From the NCBI GenBank assembly GCA_030263455.1, contig SZOZ01000014.1, forward strand, positions 1 to 36,859: DNA of 36,859 bases, written 5' to 3'. This document shows, one piece after another, positions 9,054-16,702 of the stretch. The DNA is from Synechococcales cyanobacterium CNB. Its GTDB lineage: Bacteria > Planctomycetota > Phycisphaerae > Phycisphaerales > UBA1924. The notes beneath the pieces were generated by a model. That model ran no database searches and was not told the origin of the DNA. It saw nothing but the letters and a program-made list of their open reading frames with translations. Numbering within the stretch: position 1 is the stretch's first letter; each line of letters starts with the position of its first letter. A program made the translations under genes and the position numbers.

Positions 9054-9770
9054 ATGAATCCTCCGAACGGCACCGACTCCCGACCGCAGGCAGCGCAACC
9101 CGACACCCAGAGGGCCGAGGCCGTCCTCGCCGCCTACCGGAGCGGCCTCTTCCCCATGGCCGTCCCGACGCGCCCGGGACGCCCCCCCGAACTCGGCTGG
9201 TACGAGGCCGACCCCCGCGGCATCATCCCCCTCGACGCCTTCCACCTCCCCCGCCGACTCGCACGCACCATCCGCACCGCTCCCTTCGACGTCCGCTCGG
9301 ACACCGACTTCGCGGCCGTCATCCGCGCCTGCGCCGACCCGTGCCGACCAGGCGGCTGGATCGACCCCTGGATCATCGACACCTTCGAACTCCTCCACCG
9401 CCTCGGACACGCGCACTCCATCGAGGCCTGGCGCACCACCGCAAAGGGGGGGGCACCCGCCCTCGTCGGCGGCCTCTACGGCCTGTGCGTCGGCGGCGCG
9501 TTCTGCGCCGAGAGCATGTTCTCACGCCCCCACTGCGGCGGCCGCGACGCCAGCAAGGTCTGCCTCGCCCACCTCGTCGCCCACCTCCGCCGCCGCGGCT
9601 TCACGCTGCTGGACACGCAGGCTTGGAGCGAACACCTCGCGCAGTTCGGCTGCGTCGAGGTACCGCGCGCCGAGTACCGCCGCCGACTGCGCGCCGCCCT
9701 CGCCTTCTCTCCCGACTGGGGCCGCTTCGAGCCGGACCGCACGCTCGCAACGCTCACGACGACGCCGTGA
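9054..9770 (+). CDS. aat: Leucyl/phenylalanyl-tRNA-protein transferase
   Basis: The 238-residue enzyme adds Leu or Phe from aminoacyl-tRNA to N-terminal Lys/Arg of proteins, marking them for ClpS/ClpAP degradation (the bacterial N-degron pathway). Recognisable blocks are YRSGLFPM (29-36), LGWYEADPRGIIPLD (47-61), GGLYGLCVGGAFCAESMFSR (about 139-158), ASKVCLAHLV (166-175) and GFTLLDTQ. Length fits the family. No Shine-Dalgarno site precedes the ATG. The stop overlaps the convergent membrane protein gene by 17 nt. Confidence 0.95.
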   Translation: MNPPNGTDSRPQAAQPDTQRAEAVLAAYRSGLFPMAVPTRPGRPPELGWYEADPRGIIPLDAFHLPRRLARTIRTAPFDVRSDTDFAAVIRACADPCRPGGWIDPWIIDTFELLHRLGHAHSIEAWRTTAKGGAPALVGGLYGLCVGGAFCAESMFSRPHCGGRDASKVCLAHLVAHLRRRGFTLLDTQAWSEHLAQFGCVEVPRAEYRRRLRAALAFSPDWGRFEPDRTLATLTTTP

Positions 9771-10569
9771 AACGCCACGGCCTCCCGCACTCGGGGCACA
9801 CGCTCGCCTCCGGCGTGCCCCTCATGTCGTACCCGCACCACTGGCACGCCCTGCCGTGCCGGAACGCCTTGCGCTTCGCCAGCAGCGGCAGCAACGCGGC
9901 AGGCCCCGCCGCGATGAGGACGACGGAACCCACGCCCAGCAGCGCAAAAAACGTCCCCTCGCCGCAGTAGCAGCTCGTCTTGCGACGCACCATCACGTCC
10001 AGCGGGATCAACGCCACGAACTCCACCACGCTCCCGCGAAAGAGAACCCGCGCCACACGCGCGATCACCGCCTCGCTCGGCTTGTCCGTCGCGTGGACAT
10101 ACGTAACCAGCAGCGTCGTGCACCCCGCCCAGCTCACCCCCAGCGAGGCCAGCATCACGATCAGCACGTGGTCCTCGTCGATCCCCGACGGCAGGTAGTT
10201 CACGATCACCGATGCCGCCGCCCCGACCGCCCCCGACACGAGCACGCCAAGCCCGATCGCCGCAACCGAAAGGCTGAAGTACACCGCCACGCCCCGCTTC
10301 CGCCGCGGCCGATCGAACCGGAAGGGGAGCACCAGCACGCTCTGCAGCATCGGGGGCACGACCGCCAGCGCGACACACGTGACCACGCCCTCCCAGCTGC
10401 GGAAGACGTCGAGCATGTCCGACACGCCCGGCCACACCCACAGCCTCGGCTGCGAACCCCCGATCCATCCGCTCTGTCCCCACATGAACGCATGGAACAC
10501 GATCAGCACAGCCGCCTGGACCGTCCAGAACGCCAGCAACAGCGGCCACTTCCTCCGGGGCAGTCGCAT
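9754..10569 (-). CDS. Multi-pass membrane protein with a C-terminal zinc ribbon
   Basis: The product is 271 residues from ATG 10569, chosen because GGAG lies 6 nt upstream and the first membrane segment begins directly after RLPRRKW; a GTG at 10659 would add 30 polar residues and run into the dacA promoter. About five hydrophobic segments span residues 8-240. The C-terminus holds CQWCGYDMRGTPEASVCPECGRPW, a four-cysteine zinc ribbon, preceded by a second CYC pair. Planctomycetes encode many membrane proteins with such a terminal or initial zinc ribbon (CGYDLRG...CPECG), and their roles are not known. It converges on aat with overlapping 3' ends. Confidence 0.7.
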   Translation of the reverse strand: MRLPRRKWPLLLAFWTVQAAVLIVFHAFMWGQSGWIGGSQPRLWVWPGVSDMLDVFRSWEGVVTCVALAVVPPMLQSVLVLPFRFDRPRRKRGVAVYFSLSVAAIGLGVLVSGAVGAAASVIVNYLPSGIDEDHVLIVMLASLGVSWAGCTTLLVTYVHATDKPSEAVIARVARVLFRGSVVEFVALIPLDVMVRRKTSCYCGEGTFFALLGVGSVVLIAAGPAALLPLLAKRKAFRHGRACQWCGYDMRGTPEASVCPECGRPWRFTASS

Positions 10570-10654
10570 CGGTCGCTCCGTGATCCGCTCCACTTGACTT
10601 CGGCTCACCTCGCCCGCTCGCTCGGAGAGCAGCCCGCGCCCGATGCGCCGGTGG

Positions 10655-10660
10655 TACACT
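10655..10660 (+). promoter_or_regulatory. TACACT -10-like element before dacA
   Basis: TACACT lies 28 nt before the proposed CTG start of dacA, and an AAGGAG ribosome binding site follows at 10676-10681. Its position fits a short-leader promoter. Confidence 0.4.
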
Positions 10661-10688
10661 CACGCGCCCGAGCGTAAGGAGTTTCGCC

Positions 10689-11585
10689 CTGTTCGCCCTG
10701 CCCCGGATACAGGATCTCTGGGAGCGGCTCGCTTCCTACAACGCCCTCGCGGCCGCGTTCGAACTGGCGGTCATCTGGGTGGTTGTTCTCCTCATCGTGC
10801 GGTTCGTGCAGGGCACCCGCGCCGCCGGCGTCATGAAGGGCATGCTCGTCCTCATCGTCGTCGCCACCCTCCTCGTCCACATGATCGGCGGCGGGCAGGC
10901 CTTCCCGCGACTCTCCTTCCTCTACGAGCGATTCCTCGCCGTCGTCGCCATCGGCCTCGTCGTCATCTTCCAGCCCGAACTCCGCCGCGCCCTTATCCGG
11001 CTCGGCGAGGCCCCCTTCTTCCGCTCCTCACCAAGCGAGATCGCCCAGGTCGTCGAGCCGATCGTCGAGGCTTCCGCCTATCTCTCCAAGAATCGCTTCG
11101 GCGCGATCATCGTCCTCGAACGCCAGATCGGCCTCGCCGCGCTCACCGAGGGCGGCACGCGCCTCGACGCCGCCCTCTCCGCACGCCTCCTCCAGACCAT
11201 CTTCTTCCCCGGCACCGCGCTGCACGATCTCGCCGTCGTCATCCGAGGCCGCGTCATCCACGCCGCCAACGTCCAACTCCCACTCGCCGATCCCGCCGAC
11301 ATGCCCGACCCGACCCTCGGCTCGCGCCACCGCGCCGCCGTCGGACTCTCACGCGAATGCGACGCCATCGTCGTCGTCGTCAGCGAGGAACGCGGCTCCA
11401 TCCGCGTCTGCGAACGCGGTCGGTTCACGCCGACGCTCACCCCCGACGAACTGCGCAACCACCTCAAGGAACGACTCACCCGGATCCGGCAATCGGCGAC
11501 CGCCTCGCAGGACCCGGAGCCGGCGCCCGAGCCGGAATCCATGGCCGCCGAGAGCCGGTCAGGAGGCGCGAATGGCACCGAATGA
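10689..11585 (+). CDS. dacA: Diadenylate cyclase (CdaA type), c-di-AMP synthesis
   Basis: The protein would be 298 residues, with N-terminal membrane helices followed by a DisA_N cyclase domain that condenses two ATP into cyclic di-AMP. Seen in sequence: WVVVLLIVRFVQGTRA (membrane segment into the RGTRA-like region), FQPELRRALIRLG, LTEGGTRLDA, TALHDLAVVIRG, NVQLPLA, GSRHRAAVGL and VVVSEERGSI. The RHR ATP-binding motif is intact, but the DGA motif reads Asp-Leu-Ala (codons 11226-11234). The N-terminus PRIQDLWERL lacks any ATG, GTG or TTG; the next conventional start, GTG 10779, would fall inside the first helix. CTG 10689 is 7 nt after AAGGAG and is my best guess. The stop overlaps the ybbR start by 14 nt, so the two are translationally coupled. 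Confidence 0.9.
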   Translation: MFALPRIQDLWERLASYNALAAAFELAVIWVVVLLIVRFVQGTRAAGVMKGMLVLIVVATLLVHMIGGGQAFPRLSFLYERFLAVVAIGLVVIFQPELRRALIRLGEAPFFRSSPSEIAQVVEPIVEASAYLSKNRFGAIIVLERQIGLAALTEGGTRLDAALSARLLQTIFFPGTALHDLAVVIRGRVIHAANVQLPLADPADMPDPTLGSRHRAAVGLSRECDAIVVVVSEERGSIRVCERGRFTPTLTPDELRNHLKERLTRIRQSATASQDPEPAPEPESMAAESRSGGANGTE

Positions 11586-12663
11586 CCGCGCCACCGGCGA
11601 ACGCAGACCCCGCCTCGCCCGCGACCTCAAAATCTACGGCCTCGTTACCCTCGTCGCCATCCTCATCTGGGTCTTCGCCGAGGGCGAGAGCCTCCAGCGA
11701 CAGACCCGCCGAGTCGACCTCTCGCTCCGCGGCGACGCGGCTCCCACGCGCCTCGTCCGCGTGCAGTCCGGCGAGACCGACTGGCGCGGCCAGGTGAACC
11801 TGTCGCTTGAAGGGACCACCGCCGCGCTGGCCGGCATCGACGACGAACTCCGGCGCGCCATCGCCATCGAGCCGGGCATGGAGGGCTTCCCGCCGGACCC
11901 GGGCGAGCAGGTGGTCGATCTGCGCGCCGTGCTGCGCGCCCACGAGGCGTTCCGCAACCGCGGCGTGACCATCGCCCGCGTCGAGCCGCCCACCATCACC
12001 GTCTACGTCTACGAACTGGTCGAGCGCACCGTGCCCGTGCGCGTCGAGGTGCCCGAGGGCGAGGCCGACGGCCAGCCCGTTCCCTCCGTCGAGACCGCCC
12101 GCGTGCGCCTCTCGCGTGAGGCCGACGCCGCGCTCACCGGGACGCCGACGCTCGTCGCCCGGCTCACGAGCACGGACCTTGCCGCGCTGACGCCGGGGCG
12201 TGCGCAGCAGGTGCGCGGCGTGCCGCTCGTGCCCGGCCCCGCCCTGGTCGGCGTCGATCCGCTCCTCATCGCGCCGCAGCGCGTGGACGTGACCATCACG
12301 CTGCGCACGCGCACGGACTCGATCGTGCTGCCGAACGTGCCGGTGCACCTGCGGCTCGGCCCGCTGGAGCAGGCCCGCTGGATCGTCGAGATCGCGCCGG
12401 AGGACCAGGCCCTGCGCGACGTCCGCGTCACCGGCCCGGCCGAGTTCATCGCCCAACTCCGCTCGGGCCAGCGCACGCTGATCGCGTTCGTGCCGCTCTC
12501 GTTCGAGGAACTCGAGCGCGGCATCGCCGCCAAGCAGGCCGAGTTCGCCGACCTCCCCACCACCGTCCGCTTCGAGGCCGGCGACCGCGAGGTGCGGCTC
12601 AACATCCGCGCGCGCGACGAGGCGAGCGGCGACCGACAGGACACGGGCGGCCCGAACCCGTAG
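11572..12663 (+). CDS. YbbR-domain protein, likely regulator of the diadenylate cyclase (CdaR-like)
   Basis: The 363-residue protein has one N-terminal membrane segment, IYGLVTLVAILIWVFAEG (about 22-40), and an extracytoplasmic part made of beta-rich repeats of the YbbR type. In Firmicutes the neighbouring CdaR protein, anchored the same way, modulates CdaA activity; the same gene order here supports that role, although only by context. AGGAGG (11561-11566) lies 5 nt before the ATG, inside the 3' end of dacA. The repeats are weakly conserved, and the tail (DEASGDRQDTGG) is low complexity. No glmM follows, unlike the Firmicute cdaA-cdaR-glmM cluster. Confidence 0.75.
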   Translation: MAPNDRATGERRPRLARDLKIYGLVTLVAILIWVFAEGESLQRQTRRVDLSLRGDAAPTRLVRVQSGETDWRGQVNLSLEGTTAALAGIDDELRRAIAIEPGMEGFPPDPGEQVVDLRAVLRAHEAFRNRGVTIARVEPPTITVYVYELVERTVPVRVEVPEGEADGQPVPSVETARVRLSREADAALTGTPTLVARLTSTDLAALTPGRAQQVRGVPLVPGPALVGVDPLLIAPQRVDVTITLRTRTDSIVLPNVPVHLRLGPLEQARWIVEIAPEDQALRDVRVTGPAEFIAQLRSGQRTLIAFVPLSFEELERGIAAKQAEFADLPTTVRFEAGDREVRLNIRARDEASGDRQDTGGPNP

Positions 12664-12686
12664 CCCCGACGCCCGAGACAGCCTGA

Positions 12687-12692
12687 TAGACT
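12687..12692 (+). promoter_or_regulatory. TAGACT -10-like element, 7 nt before the FkbM gene start
   Basis: TAGACT ends 7 nt before ATG 12700, and no ribosome binding site fits between. Transcription would start at or next to the ATG. The element lies in a 36-nt gap after ybbR. Confidence 0.5.
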
Positions 12693-12699
12693 TGCGGCG

Positions 12700-13710
12700 A
12701 TGGCCGACCCAGCCATGCCGCCGAAACGCGACCTGCTCCTGCCCCTGGCGCGGATGTACGCGCACCTCGAACTGCCCCGCTACGGCTACTTCCTGCATTT
12801 CTGCGGCATGAACTCGCAGGACGCCTGGCGCGACGCCCCGACGGTCGAGTGCCGCGAGCGTTACTTCGGACACCGCATGAGGCTCGACCTCGCCGATTTC
12901 TTCCAGCGCATCGCCTGGTTCTTCGGCTGCTACGGCGAGTTGGACGTGCTCTCGGCGGTCTCGTGCGTCGTGCGGCCCGGCGACGAGTGCGTGGACGGCG
13001 GGGCGAACATCGGCCTCGTGACCCTCCACATGGCCGGCTGCGTCGGCCCCTCGGGACTCGTCCACGCCTTCGAGCCGGGGCCGAAGCCGCTGGAACGGCT
13101 GCGCTGGCACGTCGAGCGGAACCGCCTCGCGCACGTGGTCGTCCACGCCGAGGGGCTGTCGGACGAGCAGGCGACCCTCGAGTACAAGCGGCCGGGATTC
13201 GACAACCTCGCCAACGGCACGCTGGGCGCTGTGCCGGAGCGCTACGGCGAGGCCGTCTTCGACCGGGCGCAGGTGCGCGTCGTGCGCGGCGACGACGTGA
13301 TCGACACGCGGAGCGACAGGCCTCTCTTCATCAAACTGGACGTCGAGGGCTTCGAGCACAAGGCGCTCTCGGGCTTCAGGCGTGCCGTCGAGTCGCGCTC
13401 GCCCGCGGTGCTGCTCGAGGTCAACGGCGAGATGCTGGGCGCGAACGGCTCGACGCCCGAGGCCGTCCACGACGAACTCGCGCGGCTCGGCTACGCCGCC
13501 TTCGCCCTCGACCGCTCGGGCTTCCGCCGCCGCCACCGCCTGTTCCTGCACCGCCTGACGCGAAAGCAGGTCGGTTACGAGAAGGACGTGCTGTGGCTTC
13601 GACCGGGGACGGTTCACTGGACGCGCGCGGAACCGCACATGCTCGACCCGGATCGGCACGTCTACTGGCGGCATGTGGACCTGGCGAGGCAGGGGATTAA
13701 CGTCGGGTAA
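12700..13710 (+). CDS. FkbM-family SAM-dependent methyltransferase
   Basis: The 336-residue protein shows the FkbM-family pattern: VRPGDECVDGGANIGLVTLHMA (about 91-112) is the SAM-binding motif I, VHAFEPGPKPLERLRWHVERN carries the acidic post-I loop, and PLFIKLDVEGFEHKAL (about 207-222) is the hallmark block. Members O-methylate sugars, polyketides or lipids. The substrate here is unknown, though cell-surface polysaccharide genes often carry such enzymes. The N-terminal 60 residues, rich in aromatics (PRYGYFLHFCGMN), are not part of the core. The promoter-like TAGACT 7 nt upstream suggests it is transcribed separately from dacA-ybbR as a leaderless mRNA. Confidence 0.85.
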   Translation: MADPAMPPKRDLLLPLARMYAHLELPRYGYFLHFCGMNSQDAWRDAPTVECRERYFGHRMRLDLADFFQRIAWFFGCYGELDVLSAVSCVVRPGDECVDGGANIGLVTLHMAGCVGPSGLVHAFEPGPKPLERLRWHVERNRLAHVVVHAEGLSDEQATLEYKRPGFDNLANGTLGAVPERYGEAVFDRAQVRVVRGDDVIDTRSDRPLFIKLDVEGFEHKALSGFRRAVESRSPAVLLEVNGEMLGANGSTPEAVHDELARLGYAAFALDRSGFRRRHRLFLHRLTRKQVGYEKDVLWLRPGTVHWTRAEPHMLDPDRHVYWRHVDLARQGINVG

Positions 13711-13723
13711 GCGCGACCGCGCT

Positions 13724-14098
13724 CTACTCGCCGCCACGCACTCGAATCGAAGCCTCGTCCACGATCCACAGTCGGCCCGCAAGCGGCTCGGTACGCAGGA
13801 GTTCGATCACACGATCGAGGCGCCGTTCGACGCTCCGAGTGTCTTGCCTCGCAAGCCTGAACACGACAATCCCGTGTGCGCCTTCGGGGGGGTAACGCCG
13901 GATGTCCGCGAAGTCGAGGTCAAGCGTCAGAACCGCTCGCCCCTCCCGCGAGCAAACGCCGAGCAGCGAGCGATCGTCGCTTCCTCCCAACCCCTGTTCT
14001 CTCGCCGTGACGGCGTCAAACCCGTGGGCGCGCAACCGGGCCGCGACTTCATCCGACAGGTTCTCGTCTGTCTTGAATCGAGGAGAGGAAGGCGACAT
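13724..14098 (-). CDS. DUF5615 PIN-like protein, probable toxin
   Basis: The product is 124 residues from ATG 14098, which overlaps the upstream gene's TGA in the arrangement TGATG. The sequence FKTDENLSDEVAARLRAHGFDAV, GSDDRSLLGVCSREGRAVLTLDLDFADIRRYP is the DUF5615 (Mut7-C/PIN-like) pattern, with acidic residues at D10, E11, D42 and D60-D62 that could bind metal for RNase activity. Pairs of a DUF433 and a DUF5615 protein are recurrent in bacteria and are considered type II toxin-antitoxin modules. Toxicity has not been shown for this family member. The gene converges with the FkbM gene at a 13-nt gap. Confidence 0.8.
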   Translation of the reverse strand: MSPSSPRFKTDENLSDEVAARLRAHGFDAVTAREQGLGGSDDRSLLGVCSREGRAVLTLDLDFADIRRYPPEGAHGIVVFRLARQDTRSVERRLDRVIELLRTEPLAGRLWIVDEASIRVRGGE

Positions 14099-14334
14099 CA
14101 CGCGGCGTCCGGGGAATGGGGGATCAGGCGCTCGCGGGCGAGTTCCGCCGCGTATGCCACGCAAGCACGCACGTCGTCAATCGTGATCGTGGGGTAATGC
14201 CGCACGATCTCGTCCGGGAGTAAACCCGCGGCGAGGTTGTCGAGCACGACCGACACCATGACGCGCGTTCCCCGGACGCACGCCTTGCCGTGGCAGACGG
14301 CGGGGTCCGACGTGATGCGTTCGCGCCAGTTCAT
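14098..14334 (-). CDS. DUF433 protein, probable antitoxin
   Basis: The product is 78 residues from ATG 14334 and matches the DUF433 pattern from end to end: ITSDPAVCHGKACVRGTRVMVSVVLDNLAAGLLPDEIVRHYPTITIDDVRACVAYAAELARE. The domain is a small helical fold, typically DNA binding, found in front of PIN-like toxins. A TATACT element 7 nt upstream of the ATG and the lack of a Shine-Dalgarno site suggest leaderless transcription. The stop is shared with the toxin start (TGATG), so translation is coupled. It lies 51 nt after rpoN, but the promoter makes separate expression likely. Confidence 0.85.
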   Translation of the reverse strand: MNWRERITSDPAVCHGKACVRGTRVMVSVVLDNLAAGLLPDEIVRHYPTITIDDVRACVAYAAELARERLIPHSPDAA

Positions 14335-14341
14335 GCGAGCA

Positions 14342-14347
14342 AGTATA
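14342..14347 (-). promoter_or_regulatory. TATACT -10-like element of the toxin-antitoxin pair
   Basis: On the minus strand TATACT ends 7 nt before the DUF433 ATG, the same spacing as at the FkbM gene. No -35 box or ribosome binding site is seen. Confidence 0.5.
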
Positions 14348-14385
14348 GTCGGCCGACCGCAGGCCCCGGCCACCCGCGCCGCCCG

Positions 14386-15915
14386 TCAGAACTGCCGCCG
14401 CAGGCGCGCGCTCGGGATGCCGAGTTGGGCGCGGTACTTCGCCACCGTTCGGCGTGCGATCTCGATGCCGCGTTCCTTGAGACGGTCCACCAGCGCGTCG
14501 TCGGAGAGCGGGTTCGCCTTGTCCTCGGCGTCCACGACCTCCTGGAGCGCGGCCTTGATCGCGTCCCACGAGATCTCCTCGCCGGTCTCCGTCTCCGTGC
14601 CGCCCGTGAAGAACCGGCGCAGGGGCACGACGCCGCGCGGCGTCATCACGTGCTTGTCCGCCACGGCGCGGCTGACGGTGGCGACGTGGATGCCGAGTTG
14701 CTCGGCCACCTGCGTCATCGGCAGCGGCCTGATCGCCTGCGGGCCGTAGTCGAAGAACTCGCGCTGGTGGTCCACCACCGCGTTCAGCACCCGCTGGAGC
14801 GTGCGGCGGCGCTGCTCGACCGCGTCGATCAGCCACTGCGCGTTGTTCAGGTTCGTCCGCAGGAACTCGCGGTCGCGCTTGGGCACCGCCCGGTCGCGGA
14901 CCATCTCCGCGTACTCTTTGTTGATCCGCAGGTTGGGCAGGCGCGAGTCGTTCAGGTAGGCGATGTAGCGGTCGTGCTCCTCGTCGTACTCGACGATCGC
15001 GTCCGGGATGATCGGCTCGGGCTGCTCGGAGACGAGCCGGCGCGCCGGCGCGAGGCTGAGCCGGCGCAGCAACTCAAGCCCCGCCTTGATCTCGTCGATC
15101 GTCAACCCTGCGCGCTCGGCGATCCGCGGCAGGCGGTTCTGCGTCAGGTCTTCGAGGTGGTCCGAGACCAGTGTGCGGGCCACGCGCAGCGTCGCCGCGC
15201 GGTCCTCGTCCGAGTCCCACCCCTCGCCGTCCTCCATCGCGTCCAGTTGCAGCAGCAGGCACTCTCGCGCGTCGCGTGCCGCGATGCCGGGCGGTTCGAG
15301 GAACAACTGCACGGCGGTCAGCGCACGCTCCAGGTCCGCCACGCCCGTGCGCGCGCCGTCGTGCCCTGCCGGGGCGTTGGCCGCGATGGTCTCCAGCGGC
15401 GTGCGCAGGTAGCCGTCGTCGTCGAGGTAGCCGATGATGAGTTCGCCCGGGCGGCGAAGCGACTCTTCGACATCCGCCAGGTGCCACTGGTTCAGCAGTT
15501 GCTCCGGCAGCGACGCCGAACGCGCCGGCGCGGCCGCCATCGCGTCCATCTTCCCGTCACGCTCGCCCTCAAGCCTGCGCGAGACGGCACGCTCGCCGCG
15601 ATCCCGCAGCGGCGTGGCGGAAAACTCGTTCTCCGCCGCCTCCGGGTTCGCACGCTCGTAGCGGTCGAGGCGATCGAACCCGTCCCCGGTCTCGCTCGCC
15701 TGCCCCGCGCCGTCGCCGCGCGCGTCCGCACCCGCTTCGGGCCGGTCCGCCCCCGGCTCGACAAGTTCGAGCGTCGCGTTCCCCGCCAGTTCCTGCTCGA
15801 TCCGCTCCTCCAGCTCCGTCAGCGGCATCTGCAGGATCTCCATCGACTGGATCACCCGCGGCGCCAGCTTCATCTGCTGGCCGAGTCGCATGTGCTGTGA
15901 AGTCTCGAATCGCAT
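14386..15915 (-). CDS. rpoN: RNA polymerase sigma-54 factor
   Basis: The 509-residue protein is a full-length sigma-54. Region I is the glutamine/leucine-rich start MRLGQQMKLAPRVIQSMEILQMP (activator interaction); region II (about 48-130) is acidic and disordered; the core-binding part follows with LPEQLLNQWHLADVEE and LEPPGIAARDARECLLLQL; the helix-turn-helix region is MTQVAEQLGIHVATVSRAVADKHVMTPRGVVPLRRFF; the RpoN box ARRTVAKYR (about 493-501) reads the -24 element. No enhancer-binding protein or clear -24/-12 promoter was noticed in the window. The start could also be the Met at residue 9. Confidence 0.97.
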   Translation of the reverse strand: MRFETSQHMRLGQQMKLAPRVIQSMEILQMPLTELEERIEQELAGNATLELVEPGADRPEAGADARGDGAGQASETGDGFDRLDRYERANPEAAENEFSATPLRDRGERAVSRRLEGERDGKMDAMAAAPARSASLPEQLLNQWHLADVEESLRRPGELIIGYLDDDGYLRTPLETIAANAPAGHDGARTGVADLERALTAVQLFLEPPGIAARDARECLLLQLDAMEDGEGWDSDEDRAATLRVARTLVSDHLEDLTQNRLPRIAERAGLTIDEIKAGLELLRRLSLAPARRLVSEQPEPIIPDAIVEYDEEHDRYIAYLNDSRLPNLRINKEYAEMVRDRAVPKRDREFLRTNLNNAQWLIDAVEQRRRTLQRVLNAVVDHQREFFDYGPQAIRPLPMTQVAEQLGIHVATVSRAVADKHVMTPRGVVPLRRFFTGGTETETGEEISWDAIKAALQEVVDAEDKANPLSDDALVDRLKERGIEIARRTVAKYRAQLGIPSARLRRQF

Positions 15916-15976
15916 GAATGACCTGATCTATCACCCGCCCCGCGACCTCTCCGTCACTTCATCACTCCCCGCTTTC

Positions 15977-16672
15977 TCACTCTACCTTCTGCCTCCCCAG
16001 GATGGCGTCCGCCAGCACCGCCTTGTTGGCGTACTCCAGCTGCGATCCGCTCGGCAGGCCCCGCGCCAGCCGCGACACCGCCACGCCGCGCTTGTGCAGT
16101 TCCTCGGCGAGATAGAGCGCGGTCCCGTCCCCTTCCAGCGTCGGGTTCAGCCCGAGCACGACCTCGCGGATCGGCACGCCGCCGGGGTTCTTCGCCGGGT
16201 CATCGACGCGCGCCAGCAGGTCGCCCGCCGTCAGGTCCTCCGGACCGATCCCGTCCAGCGGGCTGAGCCGCCCCATCAGCACGTGGTACAGCCCCTTGTA
16301 CATCCCCGTCTGTTCGAGCGCGATCAGGTCCTTCGGCTGCTCGACCACAAGCACCGTCGATCGGTCGCGCGACGGGTCCGCGCAGATCGCGCACGGGTCG
16401 CCCTCCGCGAAGTTCGAGCAGACCGAGCAGTGCCGAACCGTTCGCTTCACGTCGGCGATCGCACGCGCCAGCGCCATCGCCCCCGCCTCGTCGCTCTTGA
16501 GCAGGTGGAACGCCAGCCGCTCCGCCGACCGCCGACCGATCCCAGGCAGGTCCGACAGCCGCTCGATGAGCCGATCCACCGCTTCGGGGTACGCGCGCGC
16601 CCGAGCCGCCGCGGGCGCCGGACGACCCGCGCCCGCCCCGGCCCCCTCCATGGCGCCAGCGCGATTCACCAT
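15977..16672 (-). CDS. recR: Recombination mediator protein RecR
   Basis: RecR acts with RecF and RecO to load RecA on single-stranded DNA during gap repair. The helix-hairpin-helix region LSDLPGIGRRSAERLAFHLL, the C4 zinc finger CSVCSNFAEGDPCAICAD, the Toprim segment TVLVVEQPKDLIALEQTGMYKGLYHVLMG and EVVLGLNPTLEGDGTALYLAE are all present. From ATG 16672 the protein has 231 residues, about 30 more than usual because of an Ala/Gly/Pro-rich N-terminus; ATG 16651 is an alternative. Neither start has a Shine-Dalgarno site, but TACCAT ends 6 nt before 16672. The gene is divergent from the phosphatase with only 30 nt between starts. Confidence 0.95.
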   Translation of the reverse strand: MVNRAGAMEGAGAGAGRPAPAAARARAYPEAVDRLIERLSDLPGIGRRSAERLAFHLLKSDEAGAMALARAIADVKRTVRHCSVCSNFAEGDPCAICADPSRDRSTVLVVEQPKDLIALEQTGMYKGLYHVLMGRLSPLDGIGPEDLTAGDLLARVDDPAKNPGGVPIREVVLGLNPTLEGDGTALYLAEELHKRGVAVSRLARGLPSGSQLEYANKAVLADAILGRQKVE

Positions 16673-16689
16673 GCACACATGGTAGGGTC

Positions 16690-16695
16690 TACGAT
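16690..16695 (+). promoter_or_regulatory. TACGAT -10-like element, 7 nt before the phosphatase start
   Basis: TACGAT ends 7 nt before ATG 16703. On the opposite strand TACCAT (16679-16684) ends 6 nt before the recR start. The 30-nt gap would hold two divergent, overlapping leaderless promoters. Confidence 0.35.
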
Positions 16696-16702
16696 CCGTG
16701 CG

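Noticed and set aside
9838-9860. A TGGCAC-type sigma-54 promoter match
   Set aside because: TGGCACGCCCTGCC lies inside the zinc-ribbon coding sequence and lacks the TTGC part of the -12 box; no convincing -24/-12 site was seen in any gap.
10643-11797. A 384-codon plus frame overlapping dacA
   Set aside because: It is an Arg/Pro-rich shadow in another frame; the DisA_N motifs lie in the dacA frame.
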